Source of the DNA: Hydrogenophilales bacterium | GTDB lineage: Bacteria; Pseudomonadota; Gammaproteobacteria; Burkholderiales; Thiobacteraceae | Direction: 5' to 3' | DNA length: 64,000 nt | NCBI GenBank assembly: GCA_016235775.1 | Contig: JACRIU010000082.1 | Coordinates: 1-64,000 of the forward strand | Shown here: in pieces, positions 1 to 8,475 of the stretch | How the letters are laid out: every line of letters starts with the position of its first letter | Position numbering within the stretch: the first letter of the stretch is position 1 | The notes under the pieces: generated by a model | The model's database searches: none | What the model was told of the DNA's origin: nothing | The model's input: the letters and a program-made list of their open reading frames with translations, nothing else | Program-made: the position numbers and the translations under genes

Positions 1-66
1 GGGCAGGGGAGAGGGTCGAAAAAATCCCCTCCGAACTAAGATGCACTCCAAAAAGAATTTTTCTCT

Positions 67-2379
67 ATGACCGAACAAGGCAATCTCTTCTCAGAAATCC
101 CCCCCGAAGACGGCGAATCGCTGACGCTGGCGCTGTTTGCCGAGCGCGCTTATCTCGAATACGCCATTTCCGTGGTCAAGGGCCGCGCGCTGCCGGATGT
201 GTGCGACGGCCAAAAGCCGGTGCAGCGGCGCATTTTGTACGCGATGAATGAACTGGGTTTGAGTGCGAGTGCCAAACCGCGCAAGTCGGCGGCGGTGGTG
301 GGCGATGTACTGGGCAAATTGCATCCGCACGGCGATCAATCGGTGTACGACGCGCTGGTGCGCATGGCGCAGGATTTTTCGCTGCGCTATCCCTTGATCG
401 ATGGCCAGGGCAATTTCGGTTCGCGCGACGGCGATGGCGCGGCGGCGATGCGCTACACCGAAGCGCGCCTGACGCCGATTGCGAAATTGCTGCTGGATGA
501 AATCAATCTGGGCACGGTCGATTTTCAGCCCAACTACGACGGCTCGACCGAAGAGCCGAAACTGTTGCCGGGGCGCTTGCCTTTCGTGCTGCTCAACGGC
601 GCATCCGGCATCGCGGTCGGCATGGCGACCGAAATCCCCTCGCATAATCTGCGCGAGGTCGCCAAGGCCGCTGTGGCCTTGATCCGCAACCCCAAGCTCA
701 CGCACAGCGAGTTGATGCAATTCATCCCCGGCCCGGATTTCCCCGGCGGCGGGCAAATCATTACGCCCGCTGCGGCCATTGCCGAGATTTATGCCAGCGG
801 TCGCGGCAGCGTGAAAGTGCGCGCTTGCTGGAAGATCGAAGATTTGGCGCGCGGTCAGTGGCAGGCCGTGGTGACGGAACTGCCGCACGGCGCCTCCTCG
901 CAAAAAGTGCTGGAAGAAATCGAAGAACTGACCAACCCGAAAATCAAGCTCGGCAAAAAATCGCTCACGACAGAGCAGCTCGGCCTCAAGCAATCCATGC
1001 TGGCGGTACTCGATGCCGTGCGCGACGAGTCCGGGCGCGATGCGCCGGTGCGCTTGGTGTTCGAGCCAAAAACCAAGAACCAAGATCAAACCGAATTCAT
1101 GAATATGCTGCTGGCGCACACCTCCTTGGAAACCAGCACGCCGATCAACTTGGTGATGATCGGCGGCGATGGCCGTCCGCGTCAGAAAGCCTTGATCGAC
1201 ATCCTGCGCGAGTGGATCGCTTTCCGGTTTGAGACGGTTACCCGCCGCGCGCAATTCCGCCTGCAAAAAGTCGACGACCGGATTCATATCCTCGAAGGCC
1301 GCGAGTCGGTGCTGCTCAATATCGAGAAGGTGATCAAAACCATCCGCGAATCGGATGAGCCGAAACCGGCCTTGATTGCCGCGTTCAAGCTCTCGGATCG
1401 CCAAGCAGAAGATATTTTGGAAATCCGCTTGCGCCAATTGGCGCGCTTGGAGGCAATCAAGATTCAACAAGAGCTATCCGAGCTGCGCGCGGAGAAAACC
1501 ACGCTGCACGATCTCTTGAACAATCCGGCGTCGATGAAGAAGCTGATCGTCAAGGAAATCGAAGCCGACGAAAAACAATATGGCGACCCGCGCCGCACGC
1601 TGATCCAGGCCGCAGAAAAAGCCGTGATCGAACAAAAAATCATCGACGAGCCGGTCACCGTCGTCATCTCGCAAAAGGGTTGGGTGCGCAGCCGCTCGGG
1701 CCATGGCCACGACGCGGCGCAATTCGCCTTCAAAGCGGGCGATGCCTTGTATGGCGCGTTCGAGTGCCGCAGCGTGGATAACCTGCTCGCCTTCGGCTCC
1801 AATGGCCGCATCTATTCCGTGGGCGTCGGCGCACTGCCCAGCGCCCGCGGCGATGGCGTGCCCATCACGACCCTGATCGATCTCGCGAGCGGCACGCGCA
1901 TCCTGCATTACTTTGCCGGCACGGCGGATACCACTTTGCTGCTGGCCTCGACTGCCGGCTATGGGTTTACCGCCAAGGCCGGCGACATGGTGAGCCGCAT
2001 CAAAGGCGGCAAGGCTTTCATGACACTGGACGAAGGCGATGAGCCAGTCGCCCCGCGCACCGTGAGCGATAACAGCAACGCCATCGCCTGCCTGTCGGAA
2101 AAAGGCCGCCTCTTGGTATTCGGCCTGGATGAAATCAAAACCCTGTCCGGCGGCGGGCGCGGCGTGATCCTGATGGAGTTGGATAAAAACGAAAAGCTCA
2201 TCGCCGCACAGGCCATCAGCAAGCGTAGCGTCATCGTCAGCGGGGCCGGTCGCGGCGGCAAAATGCAGGAAGTGCTGCTCTCGGCATCCAGCCTCGCCGC
2301 GCATGTCGGCAAGCGCGCGCGCAAAGGCCGGGCGCTGGAGGCAAAGATCAAACCGAGCGGGTTGGCGAGGGTGGAGTAA
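67..2379 (+). CDS. parC: DNA topoisomerase IV subunit A (ParC)
   Basis: ParC is the DNA breakage-reunion subunit that decatenates daughter chromosomes together with ParE. The 770-residue product is close to the usual ParC length (about 750). The N-terminal catalytic region has the HPHGD segment at residues 86-90 and the active-site tyrosine near residue 130 in MRYTEARL. The C-terminal half (about 540-760) has the repeated blades of a beta-pinwheel; the GyrA-box of gyrase was not seen, which favours ParC over GyrA. Directly after HPHGD the residues are QSVYD, so the positions matching E. coli S80 and E84 are Q and D. The ATG at 67 was chosen because it opens the conserved N-terminus. No parE is in the window. 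The large antisense reading frames are shadows of codon bias. Confidence 0.95.
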   Translation: MTEQGNLFSEIPPEDGESLTLALFAERAYLEYAISVVKGRALPDVCDGQKPVQRRILYAMNELGLSASAKPRKSAAVVGDVLGKLHPHGDQSVYDALVRMAQDFSLRYPLIDGQGNFGSRDGDGAAAMRYTEARLTPIAKLLLDEINLGTVDFQPNYDGSTEEPKLLPGRLPFVLLNGASGIAVGMATEIPSHNLREVAKAAVALIRNPKLTHSELMQFIPGPDFPGGGQIITPAAAIAEIYASGRGSVKVRACWKIEDLARGQWQAVVTELPHGASSQKVLEEIEELTNPKIKLGKKSLTTEQLGLKQSMLAVLDAVRDESGRDAPVRLVFEPKTKNQDQTEFMNMLLAHTSLETSTPINLVMIGGDGRPRQKALIDILREWIAFRFETVTRRAQFRLQKVDDRIHILEGRESVLLNIEKVIKTIRESDEPKPALIAAFKLSDRQAEDILEIRLRQLARLEAIKIQQELSELRAEKTTLHDLLNNPASMKKLIVKEIEADEKQYGDPRRTLIQAAEKAVIEQKIIDEPVTVVISQKGWVRSRSGHGHDAAQFAFKAGDALYGAFECRSVDNLLAFGSNGRIYSVGVGALPSARGDGVPITTLIDLASGTRILHYFAGTADTTLLLASTAGYGFTAKAGDMVSRIKGGKAFMTLDEGDEPVAPRTVSDNSNAIACLSEKGRLLVFGLDEIKTLSGGGRGVILMELDKNEKLIAAQAISKRSVIVSGAGRGGKMQEVLLSASSLAAHVGKRARKGRALEAKIKPSGLARVE

Positions 2380-2582
2380 AAATATGAACAGTATTCAAGC
2401 AGTCACATCAATTTTCGCTTTCCATTGCAACCTGTAGATCAGGGCTTGCCAGTTAAGTGATAATTTTTCGCTCGGTACGGTAAACATTCAGCAGTCGCCG
2501 TATTGCAAATAAGTGGGCTCGTGGGCTATACATCTCTGCGAATGCCCGATATTTTGTAACGAACAATTTACCTTAGGCTCAT

Positions 2583-3296
2583 ATGCATCTTTGCTATTTC
2601 GATGAAAACAAGCATGGACCAGGAAACCCACATTTCTTCATCGGCGGCCTTCTGATCCCCGACCAGAAAGCCATAGACTTCGAGAACACGCTGGGCCAGA
2701 TTGCTTTCAATTTTTTTGGCGCACGTTCTCTAACTCAAGCCAATGAGTTTCATGGTAAGGAATTGTTTCATGGCAAGGGCAATGCCAAAGGGCGCAAATT
2801 AGAAGATCGGATAAGAGTATTTCAAGATGTTGCGACCTTCGTTACTGATAATCAGATTCCTGTACGTATGATATGCATCAACGTCGAACGGCACGAGCAA
2901 AAATACAAATACCCCACACCACCTTATCGTCTTGGTCTGATGTTAATTCTTGAGCGTTTTGCCGAATATCTCGATGGCGCTAAAGACCTTGGGCTTGTCT
3001 TCGGTGACTAAGAAGCAGACGAGGTTACAGGTGCAGTAGTTGATTTCTCCGAATATAAATCCCAAGGTAAAACCCCGATGTATTTTGGCCGCCCCTTGGG
3101 CCGTTTGCTTGATACTGTGTATTTCACACAATCACACCACAGCCGTTTTCTGCAGGTAGCGGACTTGCTGGTTTACATGGCGGGGCGTTATGAAAATAAA
3201 AGCGACTTGCCCGATCGCTGGCATGAGCATGCTGCGAAGGCGGCTTGGGAAAAGATAAAGGCCAGCGGAAATGTGGTTATTCAACGCTGGCCTTAG
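2583..3296 (+). pseudogene. DUF3800 family protein gene interrupted by one in-frame stop
   Basis: The start MHLCYFDENKHG followed by HFFIGGLLI is typical of DUF3800 proteins, an RNase H-fold family of unknown role often found in mobile or defence contexts. Reading is open from 2583 to a TAA at 3009-3011 and then continues in the same frame to 3296, ending with a conserved-looking block (SRFLQVADLLVYMAG). The stop sits between GLVFGD and EADEV, where the family often has an aromatic residue, so a TAC or TAT to TAA change is the simplest explanation. Total length would be about 237 codons. It stands alone between parC and the exoribonuclease gene. It could be translated as two pieces, but I expect loss of function. 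Confidence 0.75.
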
Positions 3297-3522
3297 GTAT
3301 TTGGTACGACCAGCCCGGTTAGGGAGGGACTCGCTTTGGAACGAGTGCACTAGTCGCAGGGCAATACTAAACAAATCTCATATCTCGGTCAACCGTGCCA
3401 TTTGCAGACGGCCTGACCACCGCCCCGTAGCAATGAAATCGGCAGAAAATGCAACATACTCTGCGCTTTCCCCGCCCCGCCCCTTCCGGTAAACTTGCGC
3501 CCCCTTCCCCCCAGGCTTTCCC

Positions 3523-5358
3523 ATGTACGTTTTTTTTGAAGAAGATGGCGGCTTTAAAGTCGGCACCATCCTGGCTGACAATACCACCTCGTTCCAGGTG
3601 GAAACCCTGCACGGCAAGCGCGCCAAGATTAAAGCTAACAATGTGCTGTTCCAGTTCAAGGAACCGGCCTTGTCCGGCTTTTTGGAGGCGGCGCATCAAG
3701 TCGCTGACAACATCGATCTAAGTTTTTTGTGGGAGGCGAGCGGGGCCGAGGAATTCGATTTCCAATCGCTGGGGCAGGATTATTTCGGGCATGCGTTGAG
3801 CGCCACGGAATCCGCCGGTTTATTGATGCGGCTGCACAGCGCGCCGATGTATTTCTACAAGAAGGGCAAGGGACGCTACAAACCCGCGCCGGAGGAATCG
3901 CTCAAAGCCGCGCTGGCGAGCGAGGAGAAGAAGCGCAAGCAGGCCGAGTTGCTGGCGCGCTATGTGAGTGAACTCAGCGCAGGCACTTTGCCCGCCGAAT
4001 TCCCGCCGCACTTACCTATGCTGCTGTACGCGCCGGAGAAGAACGCGCTGGAATTCAAGGCGCTGGAACAAGCCGCGGCAGCGACCAATCTGCGGCCTTT
4101 GCATCTCTTGGAAAAATGCGGGGCGATTCCCTCCAGTCACGACTATCACTTGCAGCGTTTCTTGCGCGAGTGGTTTCCCGAGGGGCCGGGGTTTACCACC
4201 ACGGCCACTTGCGTCGCGCCGACGGATTTGCCCTTGGCCGAAGTTTCCGCTTTCAGCATCGACGACGAAACCACGACCGAGATCGACGATGCGTTCTCGC
4301 TGGTGAAGTTGGATAACGGCGACTACCGCCTCGGCATCCACATCGCCGCGCCCGCTCTGGGCATTACGCCGAATTCCGATCTGGACGCGATTGCGCGCAA
4401 GCGGCTTTCCACGGTGTATATGCCGGGCAATAAAATCACCATGCTGCCAGATAGCGCAGTGGATGTGTTCACGCTCAAGGAAGGCGCGGCCTGCCCCGCA
4501 CTGTCGCTCTACCTCACCCTGGCGCCGGATTACAGCGTGCGCGCGCAGGAGACCAAACTCGAACGCGTGACCATCGCGGCCAATCTGCGCCACGAGCAAT
4601 TGGAGCCGCTATTCAACCAGAGCACGCTGGGCAACGGCGTGGACTATCGCTATCGCGATGAATTGGAATGGCTGTGGCATTTTGCCGATCACCTGGAAGA
4701 AAAACGCGGCGTGAAGGACAAGGGCCGCAACCTGATTCCCGAGTACATGTTCAAGATCGAAAATGATCGGGTGCGCATCATTCACCGCGAACGCGGCACG
4801 CCGATCGACAAAGTGGTGGCGGAGTTGATGATTCTGGCCAACAGCCGCTGGGCGGATTGGCTGGCGGAGCATAAAGTCACCGCGATCTATCGCGCGCAGG
4901 ATAAGGGCAAGACGCGCATGACCACGCAGCCGCTGCCGCATCAGGGCTTGGGTGTCGAACGTTATGTCTGGTCGAGCTCGCCGCTGCGGCGTTACATCGA
5001 TCTGCTCAATCAACGCCAATTGATTGCCCTGGCCACGGGTGACTCGCCGATCTACGCCGCCAAGGATGAAGCGCTGGAAAGCGCGATGTATGCCTTCGAG
5101 CAAACCTATGAGGCGTACAACGACTTCCAGCGCAATATGGAAAGATACTGGGCGCTGCGATATTTGCTGCAAGAAGGCATTACCGAAGTAACCGCGGCCG
5201 TGATTCGCGAGAATTTGGTGCGCTTCGAGAACTTACCCTTGGTCACCAAGGCCGTGGCCTTGCCTGAGCTTGCGGGCGGCACTCGGGCCACCCTCGTCCT
5301 GCGCGATATCGATCCGCTGGCCTTGGAGCTGACTTGCGTATTTGCCGGCACGGTGTGA
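3523..5358 (+). CDS. RNase II/VacB-family 3'-5' exoribonuclease
   Basis: Predicted processive exoribonuclease degrading single-stranded RNA from the 3' end. The RNB catalytic domain spans about residues 235-540 and shows the acidic metal-binding run DDETTTEIDDAFSL at 247-260, whose Asp residues coordinate Mg2+. The later RNB signature SSPLRRYIDLLNQRQL is also present. The 611-residue length and the non-standard N-terminal region match the betaproteobacterial RNase II-like group rather than RNase R, which is longer and has a basic S1 tail. The first methionine (3523) begins a plausible N-terminal beta domain. It lies 60 bases upstream of a TonB-type gene on the same strand. I give no symbol because rnb and rnr orthology cannot be settled by eye. 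Confidence 0.88.
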   Translation: MYVFFEEDGGFKVGTILADNTTSFQVETLHGKRAKIKANNVLFQFKEPALSGFLEAAHQVADNIDLSFLWEASGAEEFDFQSLGQDYFGHALSATESAGLLMRLHSAPMYFYKKGKGRYKPAPEESLKAALASEEKKRKQAELLARYVSELSAGTLPAEFPPHLPMLLYAPEKNALEFKALEQAAAATNLRPLHLLEKCGAIPSSHDYHLQRFLREWFPEGPGFTTTATCVAPTDLPLAEVSAFSIDDETTTEIDDAFSLVKLDNGDYRLGIHIAAPALGITPNSDLDAIARKRLSTVYMPGNKITMLPDSAVDVFTLKEGAACPALSLYLTLAPDYSVRAQETKLERVTIAANLRHEQLEPLFNQSTLGNGVDYRYRDELEWLWHFADHLEEKRGVKDKGRNLIPEYMFKIENDRVRIIHRERGTPIDKVVAELMILANSRWADWLAEHKVTAIYRAQDKGKTRMTTQPLPHQGLGVERYVWSSSPLRRYIDLLNQRQLIALATGDSPIYAAKDEALESAMYAFEQTYEAYNDFQRNMERYWALRYLLQEGITEVTAAVIRENLVRFENLPLVTKAVALPELAGGTRATLVLRDIDPLALELTCVFAGTV

Positions 5359-5418
5359 CAAGCACCGGCGATCAGGCATAAAATCCAAGTTTCGCAACTC
5401 CACGAGTCCATCACGCAG

Positions 5419-6309
5419 TTGGCCCAATCCGCCCGCACCCTCGCCGCCACGTTTGGCATCTCCGTTCCGTTCGCGGTCGCGATGAGCATCTCCATCGTTT
5501 TTCATTTCACCGTGATGCTCGGACTCGGTTTCGTGTTGCCAGATTCGCGCCACACCGACGCCGGCGTGCGCCCATTGCAAGTGATACTGGTCAACGCCAA
5601 ATCCGCCAACCGCCCGCTCAAGGCGGAAGCGCTGGCGCAAGCCAGCCTGGAAGGCGGTGGCAATACCGATGCCGCAGCGCGCGCCACTTCCCCCTTCCCC
5701 GTGACCGAAAACGCGGAACCGCAACCCGAGCTCAAAAAGCGGCAGGAACAAATGCGCGAACTGGAGCAGCAGCAAGCGCGTTTGTTGACGCAGCTAAAGA
5801 CCAAACCTGTCTTGGACAAGCCCGCCCCTGCGGCCCGCCCCCAAACCGAAACCGGGCACACACCGGACGCCACCGACTTGATGGCGCGCAGCTTGCAAAT
5901 GGCGAAAATGCAGGCGCAAATCGAGCGCGACTACAACGCCTACCAAAGCCGGCCCAAGCGCAAAAATCTCGGGGTGCGGGTGGAGGAATACCGCTTTGCG
6001 CGCTATGTGGATGACTGGCGTCTAAAAGTCGAGCGCGTGGGCAATTTAAACTACCCCGAAGAAGCCAGACAGAAGAAGCTCTACGGCAGATTGCAAATCA
6101 CCGTGCACATCAAGTCCGATGGCACGCTGGAGAAGGTGGATATCGACCGTTCCTCCGGCTCCAAGATTCTGGACGAAGCCGCTGTGCGCATCGTGCAATT
6201 AGCCAGCCCCTATGCCGCCTTCCCCGACGACATCCGGCGCGATACCGATATTGTCGGCATTACCCGCACTTGGATTTTTACCCGCTCCGATCAACTCGCC
6301 AGCGAGTAA
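5419..6309 (+). CDS. TonB C-terminal domain protein (energy transducer TonB)
   Basis: A single N-terminal membrane segment (about residues 15-40) is followed by a Pro- and charge-rich linker with a short Glu/Gln-rich coiled coil (about 100-125) and a C-terminal TonB domain (about 200-290; LNYPEEARQKKLYGRLQITV and a later LDEAAVRIVQ helix). TonB proteins carry energy from the inner membrane to outer-membrane receptors. The frame opens with TTG at 5419; an ATG at 5482 (residue 22) is the alternative start and would trim the membrane segment. It is convergent with the exbD-exbB-tonB genes, so this is a second TonB paralogue without its own ExbB/ExbD nearby. The partner receptor is unknown. Confidence 0.82.
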   Translation: MAQSARTLAATFGISVPFAVAMSISIVFHFTVMLGLGFVLPDSRHTDAGVRPLQVILVNAKSANRPLKAEALAQASLEGGGNTDAAARATSPFPVTENAEPQPELKKRQEQMRELEQQQARLLTQLKTKPVLDKPAPAARPQTETGHTPDATDLMARSLQMAKMQAQIERDYNAYQSRPKRKNLGVRVEEYRFARYVDDWRLKVERVGNLNYPEEARQKKLYGRLQITVHIKSDGTLEKVDIDRSSGSKILDEAAVRIVQLASPYAAFPDDIRRDTDIVGITRTWIFTRSDQLASE

Positions 6310-6325
6310 CCCCCCGCGGCTATAT

Positions 6326-6372
6326 CCGGCGCCGGCATCCTGCCGGCATGCAAGCAGGATGCTTGCGCTACA
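6326..6372. repeat. REP-like palindrome (GCCGGCATCC family)
   Basis: GC-rich palindromic segment containing CCGGCATCCTGCCGGCATG and ending with GCGCTAC. The same core recurs near 13,570, 23,446 and 55,970. Here it sits between two convergent transcription units (tonB-type gene and exbD) and could act as a two-way terminator. Confidence 0.6.
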
Positions 6373-6394
6373 AAAACGCGTGATCAGGCCGTGC

Positions 6395-6817
6395 TCAACG
6401 CTTCTCCGTTGGATCGCTGACGAATCCGATCCGGGTCAGACCCGTCCTCGCCGCCGCCGCCATGACGCGCGCCACCTGTTCGTATGGCACGCGCCGATCG
6501 ACTCGCAGATGCAGTTCCGGTTGCGGCTGCTGGTTCGCGGCAGCGGCCAAACGCGGCTCCACCTCCGCCCACTCCAGCCGGGCGCCGTTCCAGTACGCCT
6601 CGCCGTCGTCCCGCAGCGCGAATTCGATATGCTCCGCGCGGGCGACATTCGGATGGCTCGCCACCTTGGGCAGATCGATTTTTACCGCGTGAGTCAGCAG
6701 CGGCGCCGTGACAATGAAAATCACCAGCAGCACCAGCATCACGTCCACCATGGGCACGATGTTGATCTCCGCCACCGGTTCCGGCTGATAGCGCGTCCTG
6801 AAGCTTCCCATTGCCAT
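6395..6817 (-). CDS. exbD: ExbD-type biopolymer transporter subunit
   Basis: ExbD works with ExbB as the proton-driven motor for TonB. The 140-residue protein has a short cytoplasmic start (MAMGSFRTRYQPEPVAEINI), one membrane segment carrying the essential acidic residue in NIVPMVDVMLVLLVIF, and a periplasmic domain ending in VRVMAA-like helices. The frame extends upstream to 6889, but the ATG at 6817 is preferred: it has a GAGGAG ribosome-binding site ten bases upstream and gives the normal ExbD N-terminus. It begins 11 bases after the exbB stop, the last gene of the tonB-exbB-exbD run. Confidence 0.9.
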   Translation of the reverse strand: MAMGSFRTRYQPEPVAEINIVPMVDVMLVLLVIFIVTAPLLTHAVKIDLPKVASHPNVARAEHIEFALRDDGEAYWNGARLEWAEVEPRLAAAANQQPQPELHLRVDRRVPYEQVARVMAAAARTGLTRIGFVSDPTEKR

Positions 6818-6827
6818 GAGCGTCTCC

Positions 6828-7553
6828 TCAGCCCGGCACGACCACGCGCAGTTGGCGTGCGTCGCCGGCGGAACTGTTGGTCTTCGCACCCACCGTGGTC
6901 AGGGCATACAGGTCATGGGCGAAGGCATCCAGCTTCGCCAGCCAGATGCGGTTGCGCCGGTTGAAAGCGTTGTAGGCGAGCACCGCCGGAATGGCCACCG
7001 CCAGGCCGAGTCCGGTCATGATCAGCGCCTCGCCCACCGGCCCCGCCACCTTGTCCAGCGTGCCCTGGCCGGACATGCCGATGTTGACCAGCGCATGGTA
7101 GATGCCCCACACCGTGCCGAAGAGCCCGATATACGGGGCGGAGGAGCCGGCCGAGGCCAGCACGGTGAGCCCCTGCTCGACGCGCGACGCTTCCTGCTCG
7201 ATGCCGTTGCGCAGCACGCGCGTCAGAAATTCGCTCAGCCCGCCCGCTTCGGCCAGCGTGTGTTGGCCCGAGCGGTTGTCGGTCGCCGCGCCCAAGGCCT
7301 GGTGCGCCAGTTCGGCGAAGGCGTTGTCCACCGGTTGCTGCCCCAGCGTCTCGCTCATCGTCTGCAGCGATCCGGCCTGCCAGAAACGCTTGAGAAAAAC
7401 CTCGGCCCGGCGGAAGGCGAGAAGGTTGCTCACTGCTTTGGTCAGTATCAGATACCAGCTCGCCACCGAGAGCGCGAGCAAAAGCAGCAGGACAAAGCGG
7501 CCAATCGTGTCGCTCTGCGCAATAAAGTGGGCGAAGCCCAGGGTAGGTTCCAT
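6828..7553 (-). CDS. exbB: ExbB/MotA-TolQ-type proton channel protein
   Basis: Inner-membrane ExbB partner of ExbD and TonB. It has three membrane segments: about residues 15-38 (GRFVLLLLLALSVASWYLIL), then a pair near 130-150 (SSAPYIGLFGTVWGIYHAL) and 170-195 (GLGLAVAIPAVLAYNAF), with the family signature GLFGTVWG. The reading frame is open up to 7688, but the start at 7553 is chosen because it follows the tonB stop by one base (TGAGATG) with a GGAGGG site inside the end of tonB. This tight spacing indicates translational coupling of the three genes. Confidence 0.9.
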   Translation of the reverse strand: MEPTLGFAHFIAQSDTIGRFVLLLLLALSVASWYLILTKAVSNLLAFRRAEVFLKRFWQAGSLQTMSETLGQQPVDNAFAELAHQALGAATDNRSGQHTLAEAGGLSEFLTRVLRNGIEQEASRVEQGLTVLASAGSSAPYIGLFGTVWGIYHALVNIGMSGQGTLDKVAGPVGEALIMTGLGLAVAIPAVLAYNAFNRRNRIWLAKLDAFAHDLYALTTVGAKTNSSAGDARQLRVVVPG

Positions 7554-7554
7554 C

Positions 7555-8205
7555 TCAACGTCCCTCCAGGGTGAAATTGAATGTTTGCAGCGCCACCGCC
7601 CGTACCGCGCGGCCATCGCGCTGCGCCGGGTTGCAGCGCCATGTTTTGACGGCGGCGGCGGCGGCGTCATCCAGTCGCGGCGCGCCACTGCTGTTCGCCA
7701 CGCGCACCGCCGCCACGATACCGCGTTCGTCCAGCTCCACGCGCAAGGTGACCCGGCCCGCCTCGCCCAGCCGGCGCGACAGTGCCGGATAGGCCGGCGG
7801 CGTGCGCTCCGGGCAACTCACCGCCAGCTCGGCAGCCAGGCTGAGCGCCTCCGCCGGCTTCGGTTGCGGCGCGGGCGCTTCGATCTGCGGCAGCGCGGCT
7901 AACGCCACCGGCTCATGCGGCGATTGCACCGGCGCCTGCGCCACCAGTTGTTGCGGTTGCGGCCGTTCCAGCGGGCGCGGCGTCAGCTTCGCCTGCCGGG
8001 GTGGCGCCGGTTTGGGCGGCGGTTCCGGTTTCGATGCGGGGGGCGGCGTAATCAGCTCCACGAACAGGGGCGCAGCCGCAGGCGGAGCCGGAGCTAACCG
8101 GTAAACCCACAGGCCGTACAGGCCGGCCACATGCAGCGCCAGCACGACAGTCAATCCCGCCCCACGTAGCCATGATGCGCGGCGCAATGCCGAGGTGGCC
8201 GTCAT
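7555..8205 (-). CDS. tonB: Energy transducer TonB
   Basis: The protein has one N-terminal membrane helix (GAGLTVVLALHVAGLYGLWVY), a long Pro/Ala/Lys linker (PPPASKPEPPPKPAPP) that spans the periplasm, and a C-terminal TonB domain with the YP motif region (TPPAYPALSRRLGEAGRVTL). It probably serves the TonB-dependent receptor encoded just upstream. Start choice is weak: the frame is open to an ATG at 8307, which overlaps the target-site duplication of the inserted element at 8310-8450, and an ATG at 8235 is also possible; none has a good ribosome-binding site. I prefer 8205 because the sequence before it looks unconserved. Confidence 0.85.
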   Translation of the reverse strand: MTATSALRRASWLRGAGLTVVLALHVAGLYGLWVYRLAPAPPAAAPLFVELITPPPASKPEPPPKPAPPRQAKLTPRPLERPQPQQLVAQAPVQSPHEPVALAALPQIEAPAPQPKPAEALSLAAELAVSCPERTPPAYPALSRRLGEAGRVTLRVELDERGIVAAVRVANSSGAPRLDDAAAAAVKTWRCNPAQRDGRAVRAVALQTFNFTLEGR

Positions 8206-8309
8206 AGGTGAAGCAGGGCCAAGCCCATGCGGCATAGGGATTTGTTCATGCAGCGCTGCCGGCTTTCCTCGCGAGCCGGGCTGCCATCCACTCTGCGCCA
8301 AGAACATGT

Positions 8310-8450
8310 GGGCACCTCGAAAAATTCAAAATTCTAAGCAAGACGAGGCGCGAGCAAAAAATGTTTCCGCCGCATATGTTTGATATGTAAGGAGACATTT
8401 TTTGTGAGCAACGAAGTATGGCGACGAAGTTTGGATTTTTAGAGGTGCCC
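8310..8450. mobile_element. MITE-like 141-bp element with terminal inverted repeats and ATGT duplication
   Basis: The ends are inverted copies of each other: GGGCACCTC followed by a run of A on the left and its complement ending GAGGTGCCC on the right, matching at about 18 of the outer 20 bases. The interior is also an imperfect palindrome (both arms contain AAAAAATGT then TCC). The element is flanked by ATGT at 8306-8309 and 8451-8454, a four-base target duplication. It has no transposase, so it would be moved in trans by a related insertion sequence. It separates the receptor gene from tonB within one minus-strand operon and may alter tonB expression. Confidence 0.8.
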
Positions 8451-8475
8451 ATGTCTCATTTCCAGTGAATGCGCC

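Noticed and set aside
322-345. Acquired quinolone-resistance mutation in parC
   Set aside because: Gln and Asp at these positions may be natural in this lineage; nothing in the window shows selection.
91-1470. 459-codon open frame antisense to parC
   Set aside because: It lies entirely inside parC on the other strand, has low-complexity His/Arg/Gln-rich translation and matches no family; it is a GC-rich codon-bias shadow, as are the many similar frames.
3300-3360. Possible tRNA-like fold after the DUF3800 gene
   Set aside because: No acceptor stem, anticodon arm or T-loop consensus could be assembled.
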